Assembly (NCBI GenBank): GCA_002030015.1
Contig: LQBH01000013.1
Location: 1-64,000 of the forward strand
DNA length: 64,000 nt
Direction of reading: 5' to 3'
Source: a delta proteobacterium MLS_D
GTDB taxonomy: Bacteria; Desulfobacterota; Syntrophia; Syntrophales; UBA2210
In this document: positions 1 to 8,699 of the stretch, piece by piece
How the letters are laid out: each line of letters opens with the position of its first letter
Position numbering within the stretch: position 1 is the stretch's first letter
Translations under genes and position numbers: made by a program
Notes under the pieces: generated by a model
What the model saw: only the letters and a program-made list of their open reading frames with translations
The model's database searches: none
What the model was told of the DNA's origin: nothing

Positions 1-292
1 AAAAAACTCGCACCGGGTTTCATAGACCGGCTTCGACGATGATAGCTTCCACTGACCATCTTTCATCTTTCGGCCTTTTGCCGAACCTTTCCTGATCATT
101 TTTTTCTCCGAATCGTTTTCTCCGAATTTGTGAACCGAGTTACTTCGGGGTGGGCGCATACGGGTACCCATTGGCGGTGCGCGTCGGGTTCGTGTTGTCG
201 AAACGGGGCGGACTCAGGCGCGTCCCGTGGGTTCCGGTAGCGCCCGGAGGGCCTGTGGTCGAACGAACTGTTAACCGAGTGAGGAGGGAAAG
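1..292. other. Upstream region of comEA, no gene seen
   Basis: I find no supported gene in this 292-base edge segment. It has two short direct repeats of TTTTCTCCGAAT around 105-130 and a G/C-rich stretch from 145 to 260 that could fold, but I could not match it to a known RNA family. A good ribosome binding site, GAGGAGGGAAAG, ends just before the comEA start codon at 293. Confidence 0.4.
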
Positions 293-577
293 ATGAAGCA
301 TTTCAAAGTTGTTATGTCTGTTGTTGCCGTTTTGTCGTTAATTGTTTTTTGCGCGCCGGCCTTCTCGGCAGGCGATGTGGCTGGAAAGATCAATATCAAC
401 ACCGCTACGGCGGAAGAGCTCGCGACGCTCAAATACGTGGGCGAAAAACTGTCACAACGGATCGTTGAATACCGCGAAGAGAACGGAGCTTTCGAAACGG
501 CCGAAGATATCACGAAGGTTTCCGGTGTCGGCCCAAAGGTCCTGGAGTTGAATCAGGACATTATGACGGTGGAATAA
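293..577 (+). CDS. comEA: ComEA-like helix-hairpin-helix DNA-binding protein
   Basis: A 94-residue protein with an N-terminal signal peptide (hydrophobic core at about residues 5-22, cleavage probably near FSA/GDV) followed by a ComEA-type helix-hairpin-helix module. The motif INTATAEELATL, the first hairpin and a second hairpin at SGVGPKV are all visible. ComEA-family proteins bind double-stranded DNA in the periplasm and pull it through the outer membrane during transformation. This is the short form: signal peptide plus HhH with no SLBB domain, as is common in Gram-negative bacteria. ATG follows GAGGAGGGAAAG, which fixes the start. comEC lies about 44 kb away in the same window. A secreted HhH protein with another role is possible. 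Confidence 0.85.
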   Translation: MKHFKVVMSVVAVLSLIVFCAPAFSAGDVAGKININTATAEELATLKYVGEKLSQRIVEYREENGAFETAEDITKVSGVGPKVLELNQDIMTVE

Positions 578-619
578 CCGGAAACACAATCGCGATAAAG
601 AGCGATCACAGGTACCTTG

Positions 620-1522
620 TCATGACCGGCGCTCCCGGGTCCCGCTTGTGGCCCGGGGGACCGGTTTTCCCTTTCCCTGCTTCCCGTTGCTTGTCAGGTA
701 GTCAGCCGAAATTATTTTCCGTATCACCCGACCGTCGCCGTTTTCGGGGGGGACGAAATCGAAAACGATGCGCAGAAAATCCATTATAATGCGGAGGGTT
801 GCGCCCCAGAGAATGTCTTCCTCGTCGCCGTGACTCCGGCGGATGAGGCAGGGCGTTGTGAACGGCGGGGACTCGCCGCTGAAACTGTTGTCCACGCAAT
901 ACATGCCGTAGGAATCTTTTCTGAAAAAGTCGGCAAGGGGAATTTCCACCACTCGTTCAACTTCTCTGTTCGGCCTGAATTTCCACTCCCGTTTGACATG
1001 GCCCGCCACCGGAAAAATGGTTCTCGTCATCATCAGCAGGTCCTGGCAGGGCAGGGGGCCGAGGAAATCGACGTTCAGCGGATTGAGACCGATTTCTTCC
1101 CACGATTCGCGGAGCGCGTTGGCAAGAAACAGTGAAACAATGGAAAGTTCCGTTTTTCCCTTTTGTTTCGCGGCTGCTTTTGCGTATCTCCTCAGTATGG
1201 GTGTTACACCCAGAAGTAGCGGAAGACGGAGAATGCGATCGAAGCGGGAGGATAACATGCCGCCGGGACCGCTGATGTCGCCGGACTGCTTCACGGCGGA
1301 CGACCTTCGTATCAACTGGAGCACGAACCCGCCTCTACCGTCCTCCACACTTTTTTTGTAGCACAGGGGGATCAGAACGCCCGCCGCCCGCCAATCCTGG
1401 CCACTTCGGTTATACGAACGGATAGCGGCCACCTGCCGGGCATATCCCGCGTCCGTAACGGCGAGCCGTGTCCTGATACGCTCCAGGACCTGTTCTTTAT
1501 TGTGAATGTCGATGTGCTTCAT
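620..1522 (-). CDS. Nudix hydrolase, CoA pyrophosphatase-like, with a long insertion
   Basis: A 300-residue Nudix-fold protein. The Nudix box is split: GPGGML appears near residue 87, but its second half, ALRESWEEIGL, follows only after about 50 extra residues rich in basic and hydrophobic positions. In the usual box only about seven residues separate these halves. The REsWEEIGL part keeps the metal-binding glutamates. The context (PLPCQDLLMMTRTIFPVAG) resembles CoA pyrophosphatases such as NudL, which hydrolyse CoA or other nucleotide diphosphates, but the substrate cannot be told here. It is the last gene of the minus-strand run kdsD, thioredoxin-like, Nudix, 42 bases after its upstream neighbour. 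Its ribosome binding site is weak, so it may depend on readthrough. Confidence 0.7.
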   Translation of the reverse strand: MKHIDIHNKEQVLERIRTRLAVTDAGYARQVAAIRSYNRSGQDWRAAGVLIPLCYKKSVEDGRGGFVLQLIRRSSAVKQSGDISGPGGMLSSRFDRILRLPLLLGVTPILRRYAKAAAKQKGKTELSIVSLFLANALRESWEEIGLNPLNVDFLGPLPCQDLLMMTRTIFPVAGHVKREWKFRPNREVERVVEIPLADFFRKDSYGMYCVDNSFSGESPPFTTPCLIRRSHGDEEDILWGATLRIIMDFLRIVFDFVPPENGDGRVIRKIISADYLTSNGKQGKGKPVPRATSGTRERRS

Positions 1523-1564
1523 TGCAACAGGGAATGAGGCATTACGCCGCCCGCCTTCCTCGGG

Positions 1565-2116
1565 CTATCGCCGGGATATGGCACGAAGATTCTTTTCGAG
1601 GTCCGCGAGTGAAGCGATTCCCACGATTGTTTCGATGAGGATCCCTTTTTTGAAAAGCAGGTAGGCGGGGGTTTCCTCCACCGAGTAACGCGCGGCGAGC
1701 TCGTAATTTTCAATAACATTCAGCCGGTACAGTTTCAAATTGCCCAGGTATTTCGGCGCGAGCTTGGTGAGCGCCGGCATTGCCCTGCGGCATAGATCGG
1801 AATCCGGGGTCCAGCAGCACACGAGGATTGTTTCGTCGCGTTCGAGGACTTCCCGTTCAAAGTTTTCTTCCGACAGGTCGAGCACATAGTCGGTATAGAG
1901 CGGGGCTCCGCATTTACCGCAGCGCGGCAGGTCGTGAACCTGTCCTTCGGGAATCCGGTTGATGCGCCCGCACCTGAGACACTGGATGTAAATTTCGTCG
2001 AGCGATGCTCCGCAGCGCCCGCAAAAGGGCCTGTCGCCCAGATGTTCGCGGCTGATCCTGTTTTTCTGGCCACACTTGAGGCAGCGTACGATCAGATCCT
2101 GTTTCGGCACGTTCAT
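1565..2116 (-). CDS. Thioredoxin-fold protein with two zinc ribbons and a degenerate active site
   Basis: I chose the ATG at 2116 (183 aa) over the longer ORF because GAGGATCTCAC lies directly upstream and homology-like sequence starts there. Residues 10-70 hold two zinc-ribbon modules, each with paired CxxC knuckles (CLKCG/CGRCG and CLRCG/CGKCG). Residues 80-183 have a thioredoxin fold: beta strand ETILVCCW, helix, and the cis-proline region ETPAYLLF. The catalytic WCGPC is replaced by a segment ending DSDLC, so the N-terminal nucleophilic cysteine is lost and only the resolving cysteine remains. A redox role is therefore doubtful; a binding or chaperone-like role is as likely. It sits between kdsD and the Nudix gene on the same strand. 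Confidence 0.65.
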   Translation of the reverse strand: MNVPKQDLIVRCLKCGQKNRISREHLGDRPFCGRCGASLDEIYIQCLRCGRINRIPEGQVHDLPRCGKCGAPLYTDYVLDLSEENFEREVLERDETILVCCWTPDSDLCRRAMPALTKLAPKYLGNLKLYRLNVIENYELAARYSVEETPAYLLFKKGILIETIVGIASLADLEKNLRAISRR

Positions 2117-2165
2117 GTGAGATCCTCGATGATTCGCGGCATAGTTACTCGCTGCCGGGGGGCAT

Positions 2166-3188
2166 TCAGGTCTCCTGCGGCATGGCGATCTTGATCGTGC
2201 CGCCGCGTCCAAGGATGTCATGAAGGTGAACGGAGCCTTCCAGACATCCCTGCCCGTCAACCACCGCCAATGTGGTGATCTCGTGTTTCTGCATGATTTC
2301 GACGGCTTCTCCGAGAGTGGCGCCCGAGCTGATGGTGCGCGGCGACCGCGTCATGAAATCGTCAACTTTTTTCCCGTTGAACTCCGCTTTCTGCCTGATA
2401 AATCTCCGCAAGTCGCCATCGGTGAGAATGCCGAGCAACCGGTTGTCAGGTCGGGTGATCAGCACGAAGCCAAGGTTTTTTTCATCCATTTCGCGCACGG
2501 CTTCGGAAACCGGCGTTCCCGTGGGTACGGCGGGCACCCGGTCATCCGTTGTCATAGCCTCCCGCACCTTTGCCAGGAGCCTGAGGCCCAGTGTTCCACC
2601 GGGATGAAACTTGTAGAAGTCTTCCTCGGTGAAACGTTTTTTCTTGACCAGCGCAACGGCGAGAGCGTCCCCCATGGCAAGCGTCGCCGTTGAACTCGAC
2701 GTCGGCGCAAGGTTGAAGGGACATGCTTCGCGTGGAACGCCCACGTCGATGCAGCAATCGCTTGCCCGTGCCAGCGAAGAAGATGTGTTGCCCGTAAAGG
2801 CGATGAGCGAGAGGCCCATATCGTGAAAACGGTCGATAAGAACGTTCAGCTCCTGCGTCTCGCCGCTGTTTGAGATGGCGATGACCACGTCATCCCGGGT
2901 CACGATGCCAAGGTCGCCGTGTACCCCTTCCACGGGATGAAGAAAAAGTGACGGAGTTCCCGTACTCGTGAGAGTCGCCACGATCTTTTTTCCGATGAGG
3001 CCCGATTTGCCGAGTCCGGTGACGATAACCCGGCCGCGACATGATGAAATGATATCCACGGCTTTCCTGAAATCATCCCCGATTCGGTCGATCAGCGAAA
3101 TGATACTGTCCGCTTCTATTTTGAGAACTTCCCGGGCATGCTCCACGGGATCATTCGTGCCGCCGTTGTACACCTGATTATTTTCCAT
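2166..3188 (-). CDS. kdsD: Arabinose-5-phosphate isomerase (KdsD/KpsF family)
   Basis: A 340-residue protein with a SIS sugar-isomerase domain at about residues 40-175 and two CBS domains at about 205-330, the standard KdsD/KpsF/GutQ layout and length. GLGKSGLIGKKI and the HPVEGVHGDLG segment are typical of the family. It interconverts ribulose 5-phosphate and arabinose 5-phosphate in the cytoplasm, the first step towards Kdo for the lipopolysaccharide inner core. ATG at 3188 follows AAGGAAAGAG. It leads a minus-strand run with two genes of unrelated type. The next two Kdo enzymes, kdsA and kdsC, lie 51 kb away beside each other, so the pathway is split. Assignment is firm. Confidence 0.92.
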   Translation of the reverse strand: MENNQVYNGGTNDPVEHAREVLKIEADSIISLIDRIGDDFRKAVDIISSCRGRVIVTGLGKSGLIGKKIVATLTSTGTPSLFLHPVEGVHGDLGIVTRDDVVIAISNSGETQELNVLIDRFHDMGLSLIAFTGNTSSSLARASDCCIDVGVPREACPFNLAPTSSSTATLAMGDALAVALVKKKRFTEEDFYKFHPGGTLGLRLLAKVREAMTTDDRVPAVPTGTPVSEAVREMDEKNLGFVLITRPDNRLLGILTDGDLRRFIRQKAEFNGKKVDDFMTRSPRTISSGATLGEAVEIMQKHEITTLAVVDGQGCLEGSVHLHDILGRGGTIKIAMPQET

Positions 3189-3399
3189 TCTCTTTCCTTA
3201 AGCGAGGAACGAGTCGTCCCGTTCGTTTTTCTATTACCATCGCTGCCTTTTAATATGTTTTGCATCGATTGACAAGAGAAGAGGGAATTTTAAAATAATT
3301 ACCCTGCTTCGCCTGACCCTTCCCATGACGGGGACGTCTTCCGACGTTATGTTCCCTCCACCGAGACGGGTTTTAATGCCGTGCCTCGGGCATACTATA

Positions 3400-3560
3400 T
3401 TTTTCCTTCCCCCTGAGGGAGAGGTCAGAACTAATTGTTTTCCTCCCCCCTTTACGGGAGTGAACAGTAGTTATTGTTTCCCTCCTCCTTGAGGGGGGTG
3501 GACAGCACTAATTTATTTCCCTCCCCCTTGAGGGGGGAGGGTCAGGGTGGGGGTGCTGGT
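3400..3560. repeat. CCCTCCCCCTTGAGGGGGGAGGG intergenic repeat cluster, copy 1
   Basis: Several imperfect units of a pyrimidine/purine inverted repeat, CCTCCCCCTTGAGGGGGG, alternate with AACTAATTGTTTTCC-like spacers. The last unit runs into TCAGGGTGGGGGTG. The same unit, in the same orientation and order, recurs at 8700-8886 beyond the esterase gene; one stretch of about 44 bases is essentially identical (3512-3555 against 8842-8886). I recall repeats of this style as common intergenic elements in many bacterial genomes. Confidence 0.75.
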
Positions 3561-3647
3561 TTTTGCATGAAGGATCTGCGAGAGAGGCAAAGGAAAGAAT
3601 ATACTACTTGATGTGGCAGACCCCCCTCCCCTTAATCCCCTCCCTCC

Positions 3648-3795
3648 AGGGGAGGGGAAAGAAAACAAGGAAGAAGGATAGCTCTGCCCGGGGAGGGGAA
3701 AGAAAACAAGGAAGAAGGATAGCTCTGCCAGGGGAGGGGAAAGAAAACAAGGAATAAGGATAGCTCCGCCAGGTAGAGGGGAAAGAAAAAAAGCG
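3648..3795. repeat. 41-bp tandem repeat, about 3.5 units
   Basis: GAAAACAAGGAAGAAGGATA recurs at 3661, 3702 and 3743, a 41-base period, with the unit AGGGGAGGGGAAAG...GGATAGCTCTGCC. The fourth unit is decayed. Units of the same family with shorter spacing occur at about 8938-9030. Confidence 0.85.
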
Positions 3796-3887
3796 GAAGT
3801 AGCCACACCAAGGGAAAGGGGAAAAGATATTGTCGACTCCTTTTTGCCCGGTCTATCCTTTGACAAGGCCTGTCCTGAGCTTTCCCC

Positions 3888-4061
3888 AGGCCCCGTTCAT
3901 CCTGAGCCTGTCGAAGGATGAACGGGGCCTGGTGCTGCAGGTCCACCATCCGTACTTCGACAGGCTCAGTACGAACGATATCTTAAATTCACCGTCCTTA
4001 CTTCGACAGGGTTCTCATGAGCCCTTTGACGGATCTCAGGACAGGCCTTGTCGAAGGCCAG
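3888..4061. repeat. TTCGACAGGCTCAG palindromic repeats (REP-like)
   Basis: Bases 3888-3930 form a perfect 16-bp inverted repeat (AGGCCCCGTTCATCCT and its complement) around the 11-base loop GAGCCTGTCGA. A second, shorter hairpin, CGTACT...AGTACG, follows at 3951-3973 with the complementary core TTCGACAGGCTC in its loop, and a decayed third copy lies at 3993-4061. Alternating orientation and intergenic position fit a REP/BIME-like element. Confidence 0.75.
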
Positions 4062-4475
4062 GCGTCTGCACCATCTCTGTTATATCCTTTGACTTTGAAT
4101 ACTGATGAGTGGATAACGTGCTCTACAGAAAATGAATCGCGGATTTTGGGTTCCCACATGATGATATTATCACCTGTCAGCAAATCCGGTCATTTTCCTT
4201 GACAGGGGGGAAAAATCTGCTAAAAATCACGAGCAGTGCAGAATCATATCTCCTTCCGACTCCGGTTAACGGGGACTCTGCGATTCCTTTTTTTCTAACT
4301 GATTCCTCCCAACAGCTTGAAATGTAAATAAAAAAGTGTTGCGTGAAGCGCAATCCCGCCGCCGTGCGATAACGCGGGAAAGTCGTTCTTTCTTCGCGTA
4401 TCAGCGGCGAAGGAGCGTTTTTGTACATCTATTCAGGAAAGATAATTACAGGGTCACAAGAAGGAGGAATCAGTC

Positions 4476-7400
4476 ATGGAACAGGCACGCAAACAACTCT
4501 TAACCGGCCTCCGGTACGGGGCTATCCTGGCGGTACTCCTGCTGGGCCTGGTATCCATTGTCGGTACCGGCGGGGGCGACGCGACACCCGGCGGCGGCAG
4601 CCCCCCCAGTTCGGGGGTGTTCGTGAACAGTCCCGTCGAAGGACTCTATTATGTCGCGGATCCTTCAGGTCTCGAGGGGTATACCGATGAAGACGGTACC
4701 TTTGATTATGAGCCCGGTGACACGGTGGACTTTTACATTGGTGATCTTCTGCTGGGATCGTCCGACGGCAAGGATCTGGTTACGCCGGTGGACATCGTTC
4801 CAGGCGCCGCCGGTACGGCGGACCAGGCGGTCACCAATATAGCGCGGTTCCTTCAGACGCTTGATGACGACGGTGACCTGAGCAATGGTATTAAGATTAC
4901 CGAAGAAACCGCGGAATCTGTATCGGCGGCCGTGCCCATCGATTTTGACCAGAGTCCGGACGATTTCGAGGCTGATCCGAACGTGGCCGGGTTGATGGCG
5001 GAACTGGGCCTGATACTCAAGACCGCCGATGAAGCCAGAGAGAACCTGAACGCGGGTCTGCAGGTACGGGGCGTTGTCGAAACCATGTACGGACTGCTGC
5101 GAGCTTCCGGCCCGACGGATGACACCTGGCAGTGGCTGGGCGTTCCCTATGCGAAGCCCCCTGTAGGCGATCTCAGATGGCGGCCGCCACAGGCTCCCGA
5201 CGTATGGGAAGGAATCCGTGAAGCCACGGCCTGGGGAGATCAGGCGGCCCAGAACCCGAAGTACCAATCGGGGGGCGAAGGCGGTATGAGTGAAGACTGT
5301 CTGTACCTGAACATCACGGCGCCACGCGACGCCGAAGACCTTCCCGTCATGGTCTATTTTCATGGCGGCGGGTTCACCATTCTTACCGGCAATACCCTTG
5401 CCTTTAATAATCCCGAATCGATGCCCACGAAGGACGTGATCCTGATCACCGTCAACCATCGCCTGGGACCCTTCGGATACCTGGCCCATCCTGATCTTAT
5501 CGCGGAATCAGCGGCTGAGTCGGGGTATGCGGGCGCCGGAAACTACGGCCAGATGGACCTCGTGGCGGCCCTGGAATGGGTTCGGGACAACATCGAGGCC
5601 TTCGGCGGCGATCCGGACGACGTGACCATCTTCGGCGAATCCGGCGGCGGCGGCAAGGTACAGCATCTGCTCGCGTCTCCCGATGCGGCGGGATTGTTCC
5701 ACAAGGCGATCATACAAAGCGGCATGTACCCGCTGGATACAACGTCGCTGGAGGTTGCCTGCGCGGGAGGCCTGGCGCTCCAGGAAGAGTTGGACGTTGA
5801 AAGCCTCGAGGACATGCGGGAGGTGCCCTGGGAAGACATCGTGAGTGCCGCCGAAACGGCCGTGGTCGATCTGGAAGTCGTCGAGATGCCCCTGTCCACG
5901 CTGATCGGACCTAATGTCGACGGTGGACATCTGCCCAAGGCACTGATCGATGCCACAGAAGAAGGTGACTATATCGATGTGCCGCTTATTTCCGGCATGA
6001 ACCGTGATGATATATTCATGCCCGCCACGGAGACGACCGGCGGGTTCGGCGCTCCCCGTCTGGTGGAAGATATGGGATTCTACGCGGATCTTTTTGAATC
6101 AGACGTGTATGTGTACGTGTTTGATCATGTCATGAGCGGCTGGGCGGCCGAGGGCGGTGTCGCCTACCACGGTGTTGAACTGGTTTACCTGTTCAACTAT
6201 CCCGAAAGCGCCTATTCTCATCACCTCCTGGGTCTTACCGGTCTTCCTCCCGGAGATCCTCCGCCGATCGACTGGAGTGAAACGGACACAGAGGTCGCCG
6301 ACACCATGATGACCATGTGGACCAACTTCGCTAAAACGGGTGATCCCGATCTCGGCTGGGAGCCTTATACAAGCACCGTCAAGGAATACCTGGAAGTTTC
6401 ACAGGGCGGAATTCTTACCATGAGGGATCCGCTGACGATCGACGTCTTTCCTCATGACGGTGTTTTAGCGCATGAAGGTCCCATGGCCGGCCTGTATTAC
6501 GTCGCCGCGGCGCCCGAAGGGGCGAGAGATCGTTACGGCTACACGGACGAGGACGGCGCCTACGTGTATTTCCCGGGCAGGGAGATTACCTTCTACTTCG
6601 GCGGTCCCGACGGGATTGAGATCGGAAGCGGCACGGCCGTTGCTTCCATGGGGCTGGATGATATTTCCGATGAAGACATGCGGGTGGATGCGTTGATTTT
6701 CAACGCCCTTGACACCGACAACGATCCCTCCAACGGCACAACATTCCCGGGTGTGGACTTTCCGGGAGACCTGGAAGATTTCCAGGCGGACGTGACCACC
6801 TTCGAAAACGACGTGGGATTCGCAGTGAATAGTGGCAGTATTGGAGCCTTGCGCACCGCCATCGAAGATTTCCGTGACGTGTTGCAAGAAGCGGGAGTCG
6901 CCGTCGGAACGGCAAATATTCCCGACGCTGTCGCAACCACCTCGGGAGATATCGTCGGCTATGAAGTGCCCGCCAGAATGAATGTCTGGAAGGGTATTCC
7001 CTACGCGGCGCCGCCGGTGGGAGAATTGCGATTTGCACCGCCCGCAGTGTACGAAGCCGAAGAAGGGGATATCGTCATCGCCACCCGGTTTGGTGACAAG
7101 TGTATTCAGGATGACGGATGCGGCAACGAGGACTGCCTGTATCTGAATGTATTCGCGCCACTGGAAGGCGACGATCTTCCCGTCATGGTCTGGATTCACG
7201 GCGGCGCGCTCATTCAGGGTTCCGCGTGCAATCCCGGCTATGACATGCCCGACCTGGTACACGAAGACGTGATCGTCGTGACCATCAACTACCGCCTCAA
7301 CGCCTTCGGCTTCCTGCCGCACCCGGCGCTTGAGGATCCGACGGGCAACTTCGGCCTGAAGGACCAGGTGGCGGCGCTCCAGTGGGTGCAGGCCAACATT

Positions 7401-8507
7401 GATAATTTCGGCGGCGATCCGGGCAATGTCACCATCTTCGGCGAGTCCGCCGGCGGGCACAGCGTGCTGTCGCTGATGGCGTCTGAGGCGCAGGATGACG
7501 GTTTGTTCCATAAAGCCATCGTCCAGAGCGGTTCCTACAGTCCGGAGCAGACGGCTTTGGATACCGGGTTTTTTATTTTAGGAGAGCCCTTTGCCGATCT
7601 GGATGTAGAGATTCCCAGTGACGGTCCCTGCGGAGGAACCAATGATGCAGGTGAAATACGGACCTGTTTGAGAGGTTTGTCTGTTGAAGAGATCATGACT
7701 ACACAAAATGATGCTCCCGGCTGGGCCTGGTTTACACCTGTGTACGCAGAGGGTACATTCCTGCCACAGTCCATTAACGATGCCCTTGATTCGGACGAGG
7801 TTGCCGATATTCCCGTCATGATCGGCAGCAACCTGAACGAAGGAACGCTCTTCGCGGGGCTCTTTCTTCCCGATTTTAACCTGATGTATACTGAACCCGA
7901 CTATTATGACGGAGTGCGGGAGCTCCTGAATCCGACCGATGAAGAGGGAGGGGATGCTTTTGCAGATGCGGCAGCCGATTATTATCTCACCGTGGCGCCG
8001 GGCACGGATAACCTGTACCGAAACGCCTACAGCATGATCTGGACGGACGCGACCTTTACCGTCAATAACTTCGTACAGTGGATGCAGTTGAACGGCAGGG
8101 AACAACCGAATTACGCCTACTGGTTCACCGACGAGGACGCGCCGATCAATCCCACCTACGCGGAGCTTGGCGCTCTTTCGCCGCTGCTTGACTTTGGTGC
8201 ATACGGTCTGGGCGCCTCGCATTCGTTCGAAATCCAGTATGTCTTCGGATCCCTGCAGGATCAACCTGCCGCGACGGCGGGGCAGAAAGCCCTGTCCGAC
8301 AGGATAATCGCCTACTGGGCGAACTTTGCTAAACAGGGAGACCCCGGCACTGCCTGGTATCATATTGCGAGCGAGGAGTGCGCCGGCGACGGCGAGTGCA
8401 TCATGGCGCTTCACCCCGATGGAGATGCCATGGTCAGCTTTGACGATTTTGCTGAGGCGCACCATATTGAGTTCTGGATGGGATTGCTAGAACCAGAAGT
8501 AAGGTAG
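4476..8507 (+). CDS. Secreted protein with two tandem type-B carboxylesterase domains
   Basis: A 1343-residue protein. Residues 10-32 form a signal sequence ending SIVGTGGGD, with no lipobox cysteine, followed by a Gly/Pro/Ser linker. The rest is an internal duplication: a roughly 150-residue acidic module (VEGLYYVA..GYTDEDG..Y.PG) and then an alpha/beta-hydrolase carboxylesterase domain, twice. Esterase 1 (about 195-650) has oxyanion motif HGGG and nucleophile Ser389 in FGESGGGG. Esterase 2 (about 815-1335) has HGGA and Ser991 in the canonical FGESAGG. Candidate catalytic histidines are AYHGVEL and ASHSFEI; candidate acids lie in GMNRDD and GSNLNEG. Substrate is unknown; such enzymes cleave carboxylic esters outside the cytoplasm. 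ATG follows AAGGAGGAAT. Repeat clusters flank the gene and a strong terminator follows it. Confidence 0.85.
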   Translation: MEQARKQLLTGLRYGAILAVLLLGLVSIVGTGGGDATPGGGSPPSSGVFVNSPVEGLYYVADPSGLEGYTDEDGTFDYEPGDTVDFYIGDLLLGSSDGKDLVTPVDIVPGAAGTADQAVTNIARFLQTLDDDGDLSNGIKITEETAESVSAAVPIDFDQSPDDFEADPNVAGLMAELGLILKTADEARENLNAGLQVRGVVETMYGLLRASGPTDDTWQWLGVPYAKPPVGDLRWRPPQAPDVWEGIREATAWGDQAAQNPKYQSGGEGGMSEDCLYLNITAPRDAEDLPVMVYFHGGGFTILTGNTLAFNNPESMPTKDVILITVNHRLGPFGYLAHPDLIAESAAESGYAGAGNYGQMDLVAALEWVRDNIEAFGGDPDDVTIFGESGGGGKVQHLLASPDAAGLFHKAIIQSGMYPLDTTSLEVACAGGLALQEELDVESLEDMREVPWEDIVSAAETAVVDLEVVEMPLSTLIGPNVDGGHLPKALIDATEEGDYIDVPLISGMNRDDIFMPATETTGGFGAPRLVEDMGFYADLFESDVYVYVFDHVMSGWAAEGGVAYHGVELVYLFNYPESAYSHHLLGLTGLPPGDPPPIDWSETDTEVADTMMTMWTNFAKTGDPDLGWEPYTSTVKEYLEVSQGGILTMRDPLTIDVFPHDGVLAHEGPMAGLYYVAAAPEGARDRYGYTDEDGAYVYFPGREITFYFGGPDGIEIGSGTAVASMGLDDISDEDMRVDALIFNALDTDNDPSNGTTFPGVDFPGDLEDFQADVTTFENDVGFAVNSGSIGALRTAIEDFRDVLQEAGVAVGTANIPDAVATTSGDIVGYEVPARMNVWKGIPYAAPPVGELRFAPPAVYEAEEGDIVIATRFGDKCIQDDGCGNEDCLYLNVFAPLEGDDLPVMVWIHGGALIQGSACNPGYDMPDLVHEDVIVVTINYRLNAFGFLPHPALEDPTGNFGLKDQVAALQWVQANIDNFGGDPGNVTIFGESAGGHSVLSLMASEAQDDGLFHKAIVQSGSYSPEQTALDTGFFILGEPFADLDVEIPSDGPCGGTNDAGEIRTCLRGLSVEEIMTTQNDAPGWAWFTPVYAEGTFLPQSINDALDSDEVADIPVMIGSNLNEGTLFAGLFLPDFNLMYTEPDYYDGVRELLNPTDEEGGDAFADAAADYYLTVAPGTDNLYRNAYSMIWTDATFTVNNFVQWMQLNGREQPNYAYWFTDEDAPINPTYAELGALSPLLDFGAYGLGASHSFEIQYVFGSLQDQPAATAGQKALSDRIIAYWANFAKQGDPGTAWYHIASEECAGDGECIMALHPDGDAMVSFDDFAEAHHIEFWMGLLEPEVR

Positions 8508-8584
8508 AGGATACCGGATAATTCCGACATGACACTCTGTGAGACTTCGGTTGCTGTTGAATCGGGGACAGGGTGAAACGAACC

Positions 8585-8619
8585 AGGGGATGACCCGCAT
8601 GGGTCATCCCCTTATTTTT
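8585..8619 (+). terminator. Rho-independent terminator after the esterase gene
   Basis: AGGGGATGACCC, loop GCAT, GGGTCATCCCCT forms a perfect 12-bp stem, followed by a T-rich tail TATTTTTATAATTTTT. It lies about 80 bases past the esterase stop codon. Confidence 0.92.
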
Positions 8620-8699
8620 ATAATTTTTCCCCCGGCGGGGTTTAATGCCCCGGGCATGGTAAGAGAGCCAGGATGGAGGTGAAGCCTCCCGAACGATCG

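Larger units (their letters stand above)
3189..4475. other. 1.3-kb intergenic region made mostly of repeats
   Basis: No gene is supported here; the ORF-track entries at 3513-4428 run through low-complexity repeats and lack a matching ribosome binding site or recognisable protein. From left to right it holds an AT-rich stretch to 3300, purine/pyrimidine-biased CCCTCCCCCTTGAGGGG repeats (about 3400-3560), 41-bp tandem repeats (about 3648-3795), palindromic repeats with a TTCGACAGGCTCAG core (3888-4060), and an AT-richer segment leading to the esterase gene. Confidence 0.7.

Noticed and set aside
3400-4061. CRISPR array
   Set aside because: The repeats are tandem or palindromic with no unique spacers of constant length, and no cas gene is present.
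3513-4105. Several ORFs in the repeat region before the esterase gene
   Set aside because: They translate low-complexity G/C-rich repeats and palindromes and differ on each strand.
6465-7511. 348-aa minus-strand ORF within the esterase gene, and similar ORFs at 4665-5489 and 7578-8465
   Set aside because: Shadows of the duplicated esterase frame. No homology-like motif.
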